From Lindgomyces ingoldianus (lineage: Eukaryota > Ascomycota > Dothideomycetes > Pleosporales > Lindgomycetaceae), in the NCBI RefSeq assembly GCF_010093535.1, contig NW_022985184.1:895993-959992 (forward strand): a stretch of 64,000 bases of DNA, given 5' to 3'. This document shows positions 1 to 11,961 of the stretch, piece by piece (position 1 is the stretch's first letter; every line of letters begins with the position of its first letter). The notes beneath the pieces were generated by a model. It searched no databases. It was not told the DNA's origin and worked only from the letters and a program-made list of their open reading frames with translations. Made by a program: the position numbers and the translations under genes.

Positions 1-2602
1 ATGATTCCTACGCGAGCAATCTCTCTCGTGACTTATGAGGCATATCCTGATATTTTGACACGAGTCTCGTCAGGAGGACGTTATTATTCCGGTAAGACAA
101 GCTGGGTCCTCGTTCAAAATCTTCTTATTTCCGGAATGCGATAACAAATCTTCTGTCGACAGAAATCAGAGGAAAGTAATGGACGCGTGAGCTACCCCGC
201 TTTGACGTGAGACGTTGCGCATCAGAAGTGAGGCATTGGTAAAAAGTCGCGTTAGATGTACCCTGAAGTCAACGTTGGGTGGATAACGTCCCATGGATGG
301 GAAAGGGGATTGGTAAGGCTTATTAATGCACTCGCGAAGACTGTGAGGCCCTCATTGGAGAAATGACGCAGATGCTGAATGCGGTCCGGACCGCGTCTAG
401 ATGACCGCATCTAGAATTGAGTCAGGGAGGTAAAATTAAGCAGTTCATGTAGTAAGACGTAGCTAGTAGCAAGGAACTGGTGTTCTTCTGGGAAAATATG
501 TGGGTATCTTCAGGAATAAGGATTAAATGAGAAAATGTTGAGGCCGAGACACCAAAAGCATTAGTTTCAAGGTGGCAATAGAAACCTCCACAGTCAGCAC
601 CGGATACAATTTCGATCTCCCCAGTAGGAAACTTCCTGTTACCTCTTTCGTATCTTACATGCAGCTGCGCAGTTCCTTCAGATGCAGTTTACTACTTCGG
701 AGCTGGTGCCGAGTAAAATTGGTCCGGCCTGAGGCGATTGCTACGGGGCGAATGGCATTCTGAGTAAGAGTTGGGCTATCAAGCTTGGCGGCCATCACCT
801 TGAATAATTAGGCACGGGGACGACCGCAATCTCTCGTTGACTGCGGAAAGCAGCGGGGATGGTGAAAAACTTCGGACTTGGTTGCGGGACAAGGAGCGGC
901 GTCGTCGAGTGCTTGAGAGACTGGGGTAATGCCTGCGGAGATGAGCCAGGAACCATTCTTTTCTACAGAGAATGACGGAACAGGCAAATGCATGTACCTC
1001 AAATGCAGCTACAGGAGCTTCAACCCCCCAAGTGAGACAGGAGATATCCAGACAGGTGAAATACGAGCTCACAGGTCACCTACCGGGCGAACTCGGGTGT
1101 ACCAAGGTGCCCAGTGCTGATCGGGAGATTTACCATAGATACACAAGGACCAAGTCTGGGACCTGGGCTTGAATTTTACTTCACGTATGCGGCTGGCAGC
1201 AGTGACGGTGCTTGGCGACTGCTGAGGAGATTTGTTGAAGGGCCTTCGAGTGCAAGGGCGAAGTGGGAAAGGTGGACACCAAGATCGGCTCCGGGATACC
1301 TGAGTCTCCGACCATGGCACGTGCAGTCAACTAGCTATTCTGCGTTAGCACAGACATAAGCTTACCGGCGAAAAGAATCCTGACGACGCAAAACCCGGGA
1401 AGCAGTTCAAATGAGCGTATACTTTTTGAGTACACTGCTGATCCTCGATGCTTTCGTTTCCTTGAGTCTGATGTGCTGCCAATTGCAACGATAGTCCCAC
1501 CCTAGACATTACCGAAGGAGCGGAGCCCTGAGAAGACCTCAACACAGTCATGAACATCCCCACTGGTGACTGTGTTCCGGAAAGCAATACGATGCTGCTG
1601 TGCCTAAGCCTCTAGCATGATATCCTTTCTCTACTGAACACTAGCAGGTGATTCCTAATCGCAATTCATGGGATGAGATCCGCGTCCCTTCCCTTGAGGA
1701 CGGCGAAGTGAATGCTCCACGACAGCACTCACCTGCGCCTCTCAGTGGTTGCCTGCCACCAAGAGACCAAAAGGCATTTGATACGCCAGCAACGTTGGAT
1801 CGAGAGAGCCATGGGATTGCAATTTGCCATTTACCCTGTCGGCTAGATGGAAGTCTGCCCAGCCAATCCTCCCCAGGCTCCAATTATGATGGAGACAGCC
1901 TTAAACCTGTGCAACACTCTCATCCAATTTTGCGCGGCGCCAAACGCCAAATGGGATTCCCCGCCTGATGCATGCGCCACTATCCTCATTCTTCACCTTC
2001 AGCCTATCGTGTTCTCCACCTGACGGGGCCTTCCGTCCCAACGCTCTCCTCTGAACCCTTGATCCTCGGACCCTCAATGTTAAGGCTGGTGTGGTGGGTG
2101 TGTCGCAGCTGCTATCCATTCACATCGGAAATAGCCTCCTCCAATCCAACGTCGAACTGATGCAGACGGGTGAGCGGCTTGGCAACGCCTGCAGAACAGG
2201 GTTTGTGTCGCAGAGTGCCGCGTGGAAGGCTTCCGCAACGCGCTGGTCACTTATCTAGAGTTCCTTTCGAGATCCACATCATCAGACATTTCGGCTCTCC
2301 ACCATAGCCTTTTCTCACAGCCGAAAACGGCAACACGTAACAATTTTGTCTCCCAGAGTCACGGTTCTGCTTACGCACTGCGTCTCCCAATCTTCTATGA
2401 AGGTGTGTTACAAGGTAGTACCTCCCGCGTGTGCTTTGCCCCGTATGCATGTCGCTCCACAGCTTCCAGGCAGGAACCATGGTGGCGCCGTCAGATCTTT
2501 CCTCGTAATGGAGCAAATCAATTCCCAAAGGCTCTGAAACTCATCCCAGGTCACCGAAGGCTTGGCTCTAGTCAAAATCTACAATTCCGGTCCAGAGGAT
2601 AT
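1..2602. other. No gene recognised (left edge)
   Basis: Ordinary base composition but no long ATG-started reading frame with a recognisable domain on either strand; the open frames of 60-106 codons overlap each other on both strands and look like chance. The last part (about 2222-2602) is an open frame continuous with the MFS gene downstream but has no in-frame ATG, so it is probably its 5' untranslated region. A perfect 14-bp palindrome, GCGGTCCGGACCGC, lies at 381-394. Confidence 0.5.
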
Positions 2603-4607
2603 ATGAACCACCAAGTGCCTCTTTCTAGTAAGGAGCAGCGGATTAGTCGAAGAGAAATCGCCCCTTTCCACAACATGAACACAGACTTTAGTACTAGTTC
2701 CTATCTAAATCCATCTCCTGAACCATCATCACCCCCAGACGTAGAGGCCGAATACTGGTCACTCCCATGGAAATCAACCGCAGCTCCCTCGATAGCACAG
2801 CTCGCTCAGTCCACGGCTCGAGACCTCGACCACCCTTCAGACGCCAAAACACCACCTCCAAGTGAGAGCCTCAGCCTTTCCAGCGATGTCGAGAAGCTGC
2901 AGGATGACTCTACTTCTCCGAGTTCGAATACATCCGGCGTATACATACCGGATTCTCAACCTTCGGGATCAGAGCATTCGAATCCATCCATGTCGAAACC
3001 GCGGGAGGTTGCTTTCATCTTCATCACCTGCATTGCTCAATTCCTCTCGCTCGGTGCACTCAATCAAACAGTGGCTCCCGTCATGGTTCTCGCAGAATCT
3101 TTCCACATTGAAGACTATGGGACACTGAGCTGGTTCTCAGCGTCATTCTCAATGAGTGTTGGGACTTTTATTCTTCCCGCAGGTGCGTCTTCGTACACCT
3201 GACCCCGCTCAGGCTTCTCGTCAACCCAGGACACCCGCCCTGCTTCAAATCACTCATGCTAACCCTGTCAAAGGTCGTTTGGGAGATATGTACGGCCATA
3301 AACGCATCTATCTTATAGGCTGGGCGTGGTTCGCTATCTGGTCACTTATCACGGGTTTCAGTTACTCTTCGGGCCCTATTCTCTTCAGCATCTGTCGTGC
3401 TTTCCAAGGCATCGGTAGGTCCTCACATTGTAACAACCCGTCGCATTCTCATCGATAGTTAGGCCCTGCTCTACTCGTCCCAAACGCCGTTGCTCTTATT
3501 GGCCGAACCTTTCCAGTCGGCCAAAAACGCAACATTGGTTTTGCTTGTTTCGGTGCGATGGGTCCGACCGGCGCTGCGACAGGAGCAGTATTTGCTGCGC
3601 TTCTTGCTGACCTGGCCTGGTGGCCCTGGGAGTTCTGGATATTGTCCATCGTATGCCTTATCGTGATGGGACTGGCCTTCGTCATTGTGCCCAACGAAGC
3701 CGTCATCACTCCTCAGTTAAAAGGACCTCAACGCCCGAGATTCGACTACTGGGGCTCTATTACCGGTGTTTCCGGCCTTGTCCTTATCAATTTCGCACTC
3801 AACCAAGCTCCGTTAGTGACGTGGGCGAATCCTTACATCGGCACCCTACTCGCTGTCGGATGCCTCTTCATGGTCGCTTTTGTGCTTGTCGAGCTTTACG
3901 CGACGGATTACCCTTTGATCCCAATCCGCGGCCTATCAAAAGACGCCGTTTTTGCCTTAACCTGCATCGTTGCAGGATGGGGGTCACATGGTATCTGGGC
4001 GTATTATCTTTACCTCTTCCTGGAACATCTGCGGGGACATTCTGCTCTCCTTACCTCTGCGGAGACCTCACCTGTCGCTATTACTGGTGTATTCTTTGCG
4101 TTCTCAACAGTCTGGCTACTGAAACGTGTCGGAGTCGCCTATGTCATGTTTATTGCCATGACATTTTTCATGGTTGGGGCTTTGTTGCTTGCCACAATGC
4201 CTATTGACCAGACGTACTGGGCACAGACGTTTATTAGCGTACTTATCATGCCTGGAGCCATGAATCTAAGCTATCCCGCCGCCAACATACTGCTGTCCTC
4301 ATCATTACCGAAAGAGAAGCAGGGTATTGCTGCTAGTCTTGTGAGTACCATGGTCAACTATAGCATCTCATGTGGTTTGGGTTTCGCAGGCACAATCGAC
4401 AGATACATCATCACGCAAGAAGCGAACAAGAGAGGGATTCACGGGAACCCAGCACCACTTTTCGACCACAGCATGACCACACAAACAATCAGGCTGATCG
4501 GCCACAGAGCGGCCTTCTGGTTTGCCGTGGGGTTGGGTGGGTTAGGAATGGTTGTTGCCGGCATCTTCATTATTGTTGTCCATCAAAGAGAGAAGGCTAA
4601 GAAATGA
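2603..4607 (+). CDS. MFS drug-efflux transporter (DHA2, 14-helix type)
   Basis: Plasma-membrane proton-coupled efflux pump of the major facilitator superfamily, closest in layout to the yeast Atr1 (aminotriazole resistance) branch. Three exons: 2603-3182, 3274-3414, 3463-4607, joined by GT-AG introns of 91 and 48 nt, giving 621 residues. A hydrophilic N-terminal tail of about 130 residues precedes helix 1. The join of exons 1 and 2 rebuilds MFS motif A, GRLGDMYGHKR. Exon 3 opens with GPALLVPNAVAL and then the antiporter-type motif C, GAMGPTGAATGA. Many hydrophobic segments follow, with a short basic C terminus (HQREKAKK). Start is uncertain: ATG 2603 is the first in-frame ATG; ATG 2675 would give 597 residues. 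The substrate cannot be told from sequence, and no biosynthetic genes lie next to it. Confidence 0.9.
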
Positions 4608-5524
4608 GCGTTCGATTCCAGTACTTCAGAGCATAACAAAAAGAGCACGGAGAAAATGCAGAGACGAGGAAACGATCAAGGGTCATATGCACTTGCACGC
4701 TTTTACGATTCAACACAATCTTTCCCAACTAGACAGGGTGTTTGCTCGTTCTATTCAACATTTTGCATGGCTTTTGGGAAACGGCATGGAATAATTCCAC
4801 TGGAACTGGTCTATCAGGGCCTAAATATGGCATAGCTGGTGTTTGGAGTCTGTCCTTTCACTAACTTTTGATCGGATTTGGCATTGCGATTCTTCCTGGC
4901 ATATGCCATTTTAGGCCGGCGCATTGAAAACGTTGTACATACAGTCTTTACGCGAGTAGCCACGTACCGGCGGTGGCGTGATGGTGGGGAATTGAGGGAC
5001 GGAACCCTCTGTATCCGCAAGGGGGGACTTGGGCCTTCGAAGATTCAATGAATGACGACGCATGCATTATCACTGCAGATTTCTCAGCACCCACTGCACG
5101 CGCTGGGAACGCCCCATTGTGTTGTCAAACGCCACAATCTTAAACACTCCGATTTTGCCTATCCCCTGTTTCCGGAGACGGAAGGTCCACCAATGACTGA
5201 ATTGCAATTACAATGGTGGGTGCAACTGGCGAGGCTGCATCTCACGTTCCTCACCAGTCCATTTCCGGAATAGTTACAGCGGAAGCCCGGTGAAAGCGTG
5301 CCGACCTCAGGGGCTCAACCCCACCACCATCGTCATTGGTAATCACAGGAATTTTCCCGTAGTTCTCATCAGGCGAATCTTTGGGAGTTTTCAACGGATT
5401 TCCCCTCCCTCTCCCTCCCTTCTTTTGTATTTACTCTTTTAAATTGTCATTTTCTCCTCGATTGAGACATTCCCCGCTTTCCCAATACGTTGTATACACA
5501 CTCTTTTTCTAGACATTGAACAAT
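4608..5524. promoter_or_regulatory. Intergenic: MFS 3' end and oxidoreductase promoter
   Basis: No coding signal. A long pyrimidine-rich stretch (about 5400-5465, repeated CCCTC/CTCCCT then T-rich) lies 60-120 bp upstream of the ATG at 5525. This is typical of fungal core promoters and transcription start regions that lack a TATA box. Confidence 0.4.
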
Positions 5525-6856
5525 ATGGCGACGGGTATTGCACTCATTGGAAGCGGTAAGTATGCGAGATCATATGTTCCAGGACCAAGGTTAACTTCAA
5601 AATAGGCATCTTTGCGAAGGAAGAACATCTCGTAAGTTGGAATCATGCCTCGAGCACTTTACCACTTTAAGCAATCGTCTTCATGGACCTACTGTCTACA
5701 CTGACTTGGATTTGAAATCCGCATGACTTCCTCGTCTTTTCATGTCTCTCTTTGAGGCCCATTGCTCCTCACTCAGCATTTTCCATTTTTATTGAAGTCC
5801 TTCAAGCCCTCTTCAGAAGACTGACCTTTCAAAGCCGGCAATCCAAGGAACACCCCTCCTCGCCCTAAAAGCCATATACTCGCGCTCTCTTGCCTCTGCA
5901 ATGGGCTTGTCCGAGGGACTTGACGGCGTCGATCTCTATAGCGAGGATAGCGAAGAAAAAAATTTCGATGAGCTACTTAAAAGAAACGACATTAAAGGTG
6001 TTGTCATTGCGTGAGTGACGTCTCTATCCTCGTCCCTGAGGTTGATAATCTAATCGATTTGCATAGCCTACCTATTTTGATTCAACCAGAGTTCATAAAA
6101 AAGGCATTATCCGCAGGCAAGCACGTGCTTGCTGAAAAGCCTATTGCCAAAGACGTCGCTACTGCTACGGAATTGATCAGCTGGTACAATTCAACCATCA
6201 CGCAAACACCGCGTCCGACTTTTACAGTCGCAGAGAATTTCCGCTTCCTCGAGAGCTACACCTTCGCGTCGCAGCAAATTGCAACAATTGGTCGCGTCCT
6301 CGGCTTCCGCACACGTGTCTCCTCTATGGTTCAACCAGGGGGGAAATACTTCGAAACTGCTTGGCGTAAGACGCCTGAGTACCAAGGAGGGTTTCTCCTT
6401 GATGGGGGTGTGCATTTCATAGCCGCTACTAGGTTGATGTTGGGAGAGGACCATCGGCCTGTGAAAGCTAGTGCCTTCACTGCTCAGCTCCAACCACACC
6501 TTCCACCCGTGGATACCCTTAACGCCACGCTTCTACTAAAGTCCGGTGCCTCGGGGACGCTTTCACTATCCTTCGGTACTACGTTTACGGGCTCCGAATA
6601 TGCTGTCGCTTGCGAGAAAGGGACGGTCTATGTATCAAGAGGGAAAGTCATAGTGACCAAAGATGGGAAAGAGGAAGTGAAGGAATTTCTAGAAGAGGGA
6701 AATGGAGTCAAGCAGGAGATTAAGGGGTGGGCAGAAGCACTGGGCACGGGAGGTATGGATCAGAGGCAAGCACCTGAGGAGGCGTTGGCAGATCTGAAAC
6801 TATTGGAGGCATGTTTAAGGAGTGGAGAGTACGGAGGCATGCCGATGGAGATTTGA
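5525..6856 (+). CDS. Gfo/Idh/MocA-family NAD(P)-dependent oxidoreductase
   Basis: Cytosolic NAD(P)-dependent oxidoreductase, resembling yeast YMR315W and fungal dihydrodiol-dehydrogenase-like proteins. Four exons: 5525-5555, 5606-5631, 5835-6010, 6067-6856; 340 residues. The first exons encode MATGIALIGSGIFA, the Rossmann GxGxxG-type dinucleotide loop; leaving them out would remove cofactor binding, so the 5525 start is preferred. VVIALPILIQPEF spans the exon 3/4 junction, and AGKHVLAEKPIAKD carries the family's EKP motif with lysine 102. The C-terminal half fits the GFO_IDH_MocA substrate-binding domain (GGKYFETAWRKTPEYQGGFL, then DGGVHFI). The 203-nt second intron is the longest of this gene and its acceptor (AAAG before CCG) is the least certain boundary. 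The physiological substrate is unknown. Confidence 0.88.
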
Positions 6857-9800
6857 GGGAATGGAATTAGCACTGAACCCAGAATTGTTCGCTTCGGTAA
6901 ACTTTGAATTGGGTAAGTTGGCAACATGTCTACTTTCCAGATTAGGGTTAGCAGTAGCTCAATCAATCCGCATTTCTCTTCTTCCTCTAGCGGTAAGATC
7001 TCCATCCCATAAATAGCCCCACACAAAATTGCACATACAGCCGAATCTCTATACTACACAGAAGCGCTAACCCTCCACCATATTTTCATTTCTGTTCAAG
7101 CTACAAGAGCTCTCTCAACTACTACGAGCCTAGCTCCCCGGCGCCCACAAATCTCTAGATTTCTGCGTCATGTCCTTCAAAAACTTTGGCAAATCAACCT
7201 TCCCGACTCCTACGACCCTTAAAATTGACTCGGCAAACCTAAACAATTCTTACCTCGACAGCCCAAAAATTTCCCCAATCTCTCCACTACCAATCTGACT
7301 AGGGCCTGGAGGACGAAGACCTTGCGCTTGAAATTGATCTTTAGCCGCGAGGAGTTGATAAATAAACCGACGTTACCTAGTTCGGTGAAAGAGATGATGG
7401 TAGACTGTTTATCCATCAGTGCCGCTAAACGTGGCGAACTTATTGAACGGCACAGTTGGGGAATTGTACGGAAGTGGGGTCCACCGACTGTGGTCACAGG
7501 CTCAGTTGGCGAGAAAGGCCGCTTGCCTGTAGCTTTAGCCACGAGTCGCGTAGGGAGAATAGAATGTGTGTTTCCGTTTGGCGTCTGAGTAACCGCAACG
7601 TATGAGAATTGTATAAACCAAGTTGCAATATTCGCTTCGATCCACAACATTTTATCAACTGTATTCCAACTGGGATGGGTAAGGGTTGGGGGGTGGAATA
7701 ATACACCGAAAACAATTGCTCACTCTTCCGCGCAGATTGGAACGTTGCGGTCGTGGGATTGCGTGCTCTCTAGAGACCCGGGACACGCATAAATCTTCGC
7801 CGACTCTGTGAAATGCTAGAGGGCCGAGTGTGCTGAGAACAGGGGCGCGAAGATCTCAGTATGCGAGCACGCCGATCCCGACCCAAGTTTAATTAAGTGC
7901 TGCTAGGTCCATTTAGGCTCTCTCGGAACTTTTGCAAGGCGCTCTCTAAAGTGGGTTAGTTCTTAGCGATGTAGTCTCAGTTATGCCAAGTTGGCTAGTA
8001 GGTGGAGGGAGTGTATTTAGTGGTAATGGTTTCGGCGAGGCTTGCGTGGATTGAGCCGTGTTGTGGGGAATGGCAATGTTTAGAATGGCGCTTAGTAGCC
8101 GAGGGATGATGGGAAGGAGGGATCTGAGGTGGATACTGATTTAGATAGTTCTTCACAACTTAGAGTTGTATTGAGCTATGGTAGTGGTAGCTTTGTACAA
8201 GCTGTATTGTACAATGCGCATCTTCTGTATCTTTACTTGAAGCAGTTCTTCACATATCATTTGTTGGTCCGATGCTCGATTGGAGGTACGTCGTGCAAAA
8301 TTTCTGGATATTTAATCGCCCAACTGAGTCTCCAGGTCTTGTTTGTTGCTGGATGGCGAGGAAATGCAGCCCGCACGTTTATCTGATAAACAAACCCGCG
8401 CTGATAACAGGGAGAGAAACTACATATTGATTTTACCCTTCTTAATTTTCTATATTGCTTTAACTACTGACTATTAACGTTGGCACCGGAGTCTACCATG
8501 TCTAAACGACAAGGAACTTCGGTACCTACCCACCATTCCAACCCTTAACGCGATACATATTTGCCACAACCCCAAACAACGCTTTCTTCTCTAGCCCTAG
8601 TTCTGAGACATCACCTGCTATAAGCTCAGTTCCTTTCTGTAGTACTGGCCAGCTCAAAACTAGCCATAATTTGCAAACACGTTCTTGGCAGTACCTTCAA
8701 AATCCTACCATCTTGCAAGACAGTATGCCACTTCTTCCCAACCCCAATTTGTTAGCCCTAAAATAGGATGTGCACAGTCGGCATGCAGTTCTTGAACAAC
8801 ATCGTTGCCCGTAACGTGGCAATGAATAACTTACCGTTGGGAAGATGGACCGAGAGAATGAATTTGGGCTTTTGATCCCAGACATATGAGATGACAATTT
8901 TTTCGCTTACAGGGATTTACTTGATAATAGCATCGGCGAGTACTACAGCCTGTTTCCCGGTCTCTTTCGCAAGGCAAATATTCACCGTCTGCATTGCAGG
9001 GTGGCGATCGATTTCTGTGAAGACTTCTATATCCTCGGCTGTAGTGTTTTCACCACCATAGAGGAATCAAGAACTCTGTGGGATTGGTAATGATGTCGAC
9101 GGTACTGGTGCCTTAGTCTACTAGCATTTCACGCAGGGGCGCGAAGGGTAGTCTGGGTGTTGCCACGGATGAACTACATAGTTTCTAACACTTCCAGCGT
9201 AGGGTTGCAAGTCTGGGGCGTCGCCAAGTGCTGTACATGGGGCGTAGGCAATGATGAAGGCGAAGTAAACAGAGATTCTGAAGGTTGGGCTGAGCACTAG
9301 ATATCTTGCGTGGCCTCTTCGATTGTGGGTTGGGAGGTAGAGACGTAGTCCCGGAGATGTCAGAGACTCCAGTGGCTTCTGGTCAATGATTATGAGAGGG
9401 CGATCTCATTCATAATTGTGAGCAGAGATTGACTGGGCTGAGCGGATGCGCCGCTAGGAGTGATAATGTGCGGTGTGTATTCGTCTATATCGTAGCTGGG
9501 ACAAACCAAAAAGAAGGTTTAGGAAGTGATACAGTGCGAAGATTTTCGGAGAAGTTAAATATATATAACTCATACTTCGCTCGTGCTGTGTCACTATATG
9601 TTCACAATACGACTCATTCCCAGTTACATATATATCAAGCCCCGCATTGTGATGCTTAGTGTATACATTACATACTGTTAGTAGTGAGTCGCGTCACAGG
9701 ATATTGTTTGATGACCACACAATGCAATTGAGACGAGAGACGGTCAAACTACAAGAGACTTTGACAGGCTGATGATCCGTGTGGCTCGAAAGGGCCAATT

Positions 9801-10242
9801 CAACTCGTGAGCTTCTTTGGCGATGCCTCAACGCTCCTGATAGACGGGATGAGCAAAGTGCTTGGAATGGCTTCCCTGACCCTTCCACAGACCATCTATT
9901 TTCGCCAGAGGGCGTTGTATTGGGAGATCGCGGCGTCATGTTGTCGTGAGACTCATGAGAAAAATAGGAGCAGGCCCTGACGAGTGAGACGGTTAATGAG
10001 GTCGTAGATGTTAGGACCCGCCCGATTGTAATCCGAACTCTAATATAGCAGTACCTCCAGGCTCCAAAACGGGTTAGGGGTTTTGGACAGTCCAGTGATG
10101 GGCATTACGTCGGAGCTAGCTCCACGTCCTATCAACATGAAGAAGAGCGGAGCTATTTGCACGTTTGGTGCGAACCGAATGCTGGGCGTCTTGGAACTAT
10201 TGCTTACTGCACATCTCAAGCGGCTATCCCAGTAACCACCTG
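6857..10242. other. Gene-poor 3.4-kb interval, possible gene relic
   Basis: No intact gene found. Open frames such as the 143-codon minus frame at 7219-7650 show no motif I know. On the minus strand, about 9260 down to 8690, a protein-like stretch survives (for example EDIEVFTEIDRHPAMQTV, later VISYVWDQKPKFILSV). Stops and at least one frame change break it up, so it may be a decayed gene of unrecognised family. Confidence 0.35.
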
Positions 10243-11874
10243 TTAGTTTGGTGCTATATCCGTCTTAGTCATACGATTAACAGTAACCTGGTTTGGTGCC
10301 GGCTGTGCCTGTTGGTCGCCTAATTTGTCATCACACTCCAGGTCCAGCTTCTTCAGGTCAACTACAAGGTGATCTGACTCTCTGGTGGATGTAGTGGGGC
10401 CTTCCATGCCTGGGGGCGGAAGTGCCCAACCCGGTAAGTCAGTCTCATAGTCCCACCGCCCTTCCTCGCAACGGTATCGTCGAGCATGTAAATAGATGCC
10501 CAACTCATGCACACCTGGGTCGCTGTAGAGTGGAGTGTCGCAAACGCTGCATGTCTCGCCCGTCATCTTCTCGGCCTTGCGCTTGTGGTACGCATCGACC
10601 ACCTCGTCGTGATATGCGACTGCGTCTGCGACTTCGTCTTTGCCCATGCGAGAGAGGCGTGTCATTATGTCTTCGTCTTTCTCAGCGTCCGAGCGCCCTC
10701 TGCCTAGAGAAGGCCCGAAGACGCGCTGATTGGCGTAGATGGGGTCGTTAGAGATGGGGTGACCCAGGAATTGGAGGTGAACGCGGAGCTGGTGGGTCCG
10801 ACCAGTAAGGGGAAAGCAGCGAACTATTGAGTAACCTCTAAGCTTCTTCCATGCCATGCCCTCGTGGTTCTCGTCGTCCTGTACTTTGTCTTCCTTGCTA
10901 CCATCTTGCGGGGGGTAGTAAGCCAGTCGTTTGAAGACAGTTCTTGCTTCTTTCCCGTTTGCCCTGACGCAGTTAAGGCCGAGCTTCGGACTGATTTGTA
11001 GAATGGGCTTTTCGCAGACAATCTCGCCTTCAGGGAATTCTCCTACCACCCTTGTGATGTATTCCTTCCTAACGCTTCTGTCTCTCAATTGCACGCTGAA
11101 CTCGTCGGCCGCCCGCCGGTGCTTCCCAATGAACATGATGCCGCTGGTAAGCCTGTCGAGACGGTTGCAAGGCAGGGGGTTTAAGCTATAGCCCCTGTCG
11201 GCCCTGATGATCTCGATGATGGAGTTAAAGTTGTAGCGTCCAGCAGGGTGAACAGGTATGCCGGCAGGCTTGTTGATGACGATGAGGTCATCATCCTCAT
11301 GGACAATGCCGATGGACTGAGCGGTTGTGGGGGGTTCATGGCGATGGCAGGTATGCGATATGATGTCCCCATTCTTCACGATAGTGGAGGTAGAGGGGAC
11401 GGGCTTGCCGTTCAGGGTCACACGGCCCTCGAGGATAGCCTTCTCATAGTACTCCTGCGGGCGGTCCCTAAATTCCGACGCGAAAATATCGAATATCTCC
11501 CGGCCCCGCCAGCGCTCTTTACAGTACGTGTTGTAGGTGAAATGATACGGCGTCACCTTCCGCAAGCCATCTTCGAGGTAGTATGGGGGTGGCCAGGGGC
11601 TGCACGGCGTTGTGATGACTGGCGGCGGCTCTTCGAATTTCTCTTGGGGGGGAGGGGCGCTGCTTCCCGACATTGAGAAGGGGACGAGGGCCAAGGGCGG
11701 TTTGGGCAGGCGCCCTTTGCTCGCAAGGAAGGCGAGGATTCGAGGAGAAGGCGCCAATGCGGGCGAGGGAAGGCACAGTCGTGGGAATATTTTCCTGTCG
11801 ATATGTGGCCGTTGGGGTGAATGTGAATCGTGATTAGATAGATCGCCGGTTACACAACCTCGGCGATTTTTCAT
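10243..11874 (-). CDS. RluA-family RNA pseudouridine synthase (Pus8/Pus9-like)
   Basis: Isomerises uridine to pseudouridine in RNA; by similarity the tRNA position-32 synthases of the Rib2(Pus8)/Pus9 group. Single exon, 543 residues from ATG 11874. An S4-like RNA-binding region lies around 118-180. The catalytic block is NRLDRLTSGIMF with aspartate 240 as nucleophile, preceded by INKPAGIPVHPAGRYN, followed by RKEYITRVVGEFPEGE and the C-terminal GRTHQLRVHLQFLGHPISND. No deaminase domain like that of yeast Rib2 is visible, so it is closer to Pus9. A second in-frame ATG at 11673 (MSGSSAPPP) would remove 67 N-terminal residues rich in R, K, P and L that could be a mitochondrial targeting extension. 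It is divergent from the thioesterase gene, with 87 bp between start codons. Confidence 0.93.
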   Translation of the reverse strand: MKNRRGCVTGDLSNHDSHSPQRPHIDRKIFPRLCLPSPALAPSPRILAFLASKGRLPKPPLALVPFSMSGSSAPPPQEKFEEPPPVITTPCSPWPPPYYLEDGLRKVTPYHFTYNTYCKERWRGREIFDIFASEFRDRPQEYYEKAILEGRVTLNGKPVPSTSTIVKNGDIISHTCHRHEPPTTAQSIGIVHEDDDLIVINKPAGIPVHPAGRYNFNSIIEIIRADRGYSLNPLPCNRLDRLTSGIMFIGKHRRAADEFSVQLRDRSVRKEYITRVVGEFPEGEIVCEKPILQISPKLGLNCVRANGKEARTVFKRLAYYPPQDGSKEDKVQDDENHEGMAWKKLRGYSIVRCFPLTGRTHQLRVHLQFLGHPISNDPIYANQRVFGPSLGRGRSDAEKDEDIMTRLSRMGKDEVADAVAYHDEVVDAYHKRKAEKMTGETCSVCDTPLYSDPGVHELGIYLHARRYRCEEGRWDYETDLPGWALPPPGMEGPTTSTRESDHLVVDLKKLDLECDDKLGDQQAQPAPNQVTVNRMTKTDIAPN

Positions 11875-11961
11875 CGACCAGCCTTTAGCCGGCAGCCGGA
11901 CGATTAGATGGTTTAAATTGACCTCACATCAATCCTCCAAGAGACTGCGACAGTCTTCAGT
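11875..11961. promoter_or_regulatory. 87-bp bidirectional promoter
   Basis: The ATG of the pseudouridine synthase (11874, minus) and that of the thioesterase (11962, plus) are 87 bp apart, so both promoters must share this segment or overlap the coding regions. It holds a GC-rich CCGGCAGCCGG stretch and an AT-rich patch, and no clear TATA box. Confidence 0.6.

Noticed and set aside
7219..7650. 143-codon minus-strand frame
   Set aside because: Overlaps an open plus frame of similar quality, no motif, no promoter or splice support.
10422..11833. Several plus-strand open frames of 66-142 codons
   Set aside because: They lie opposite the pseudouridine synthase and reflect its codon usage; no domain or start context of their own.
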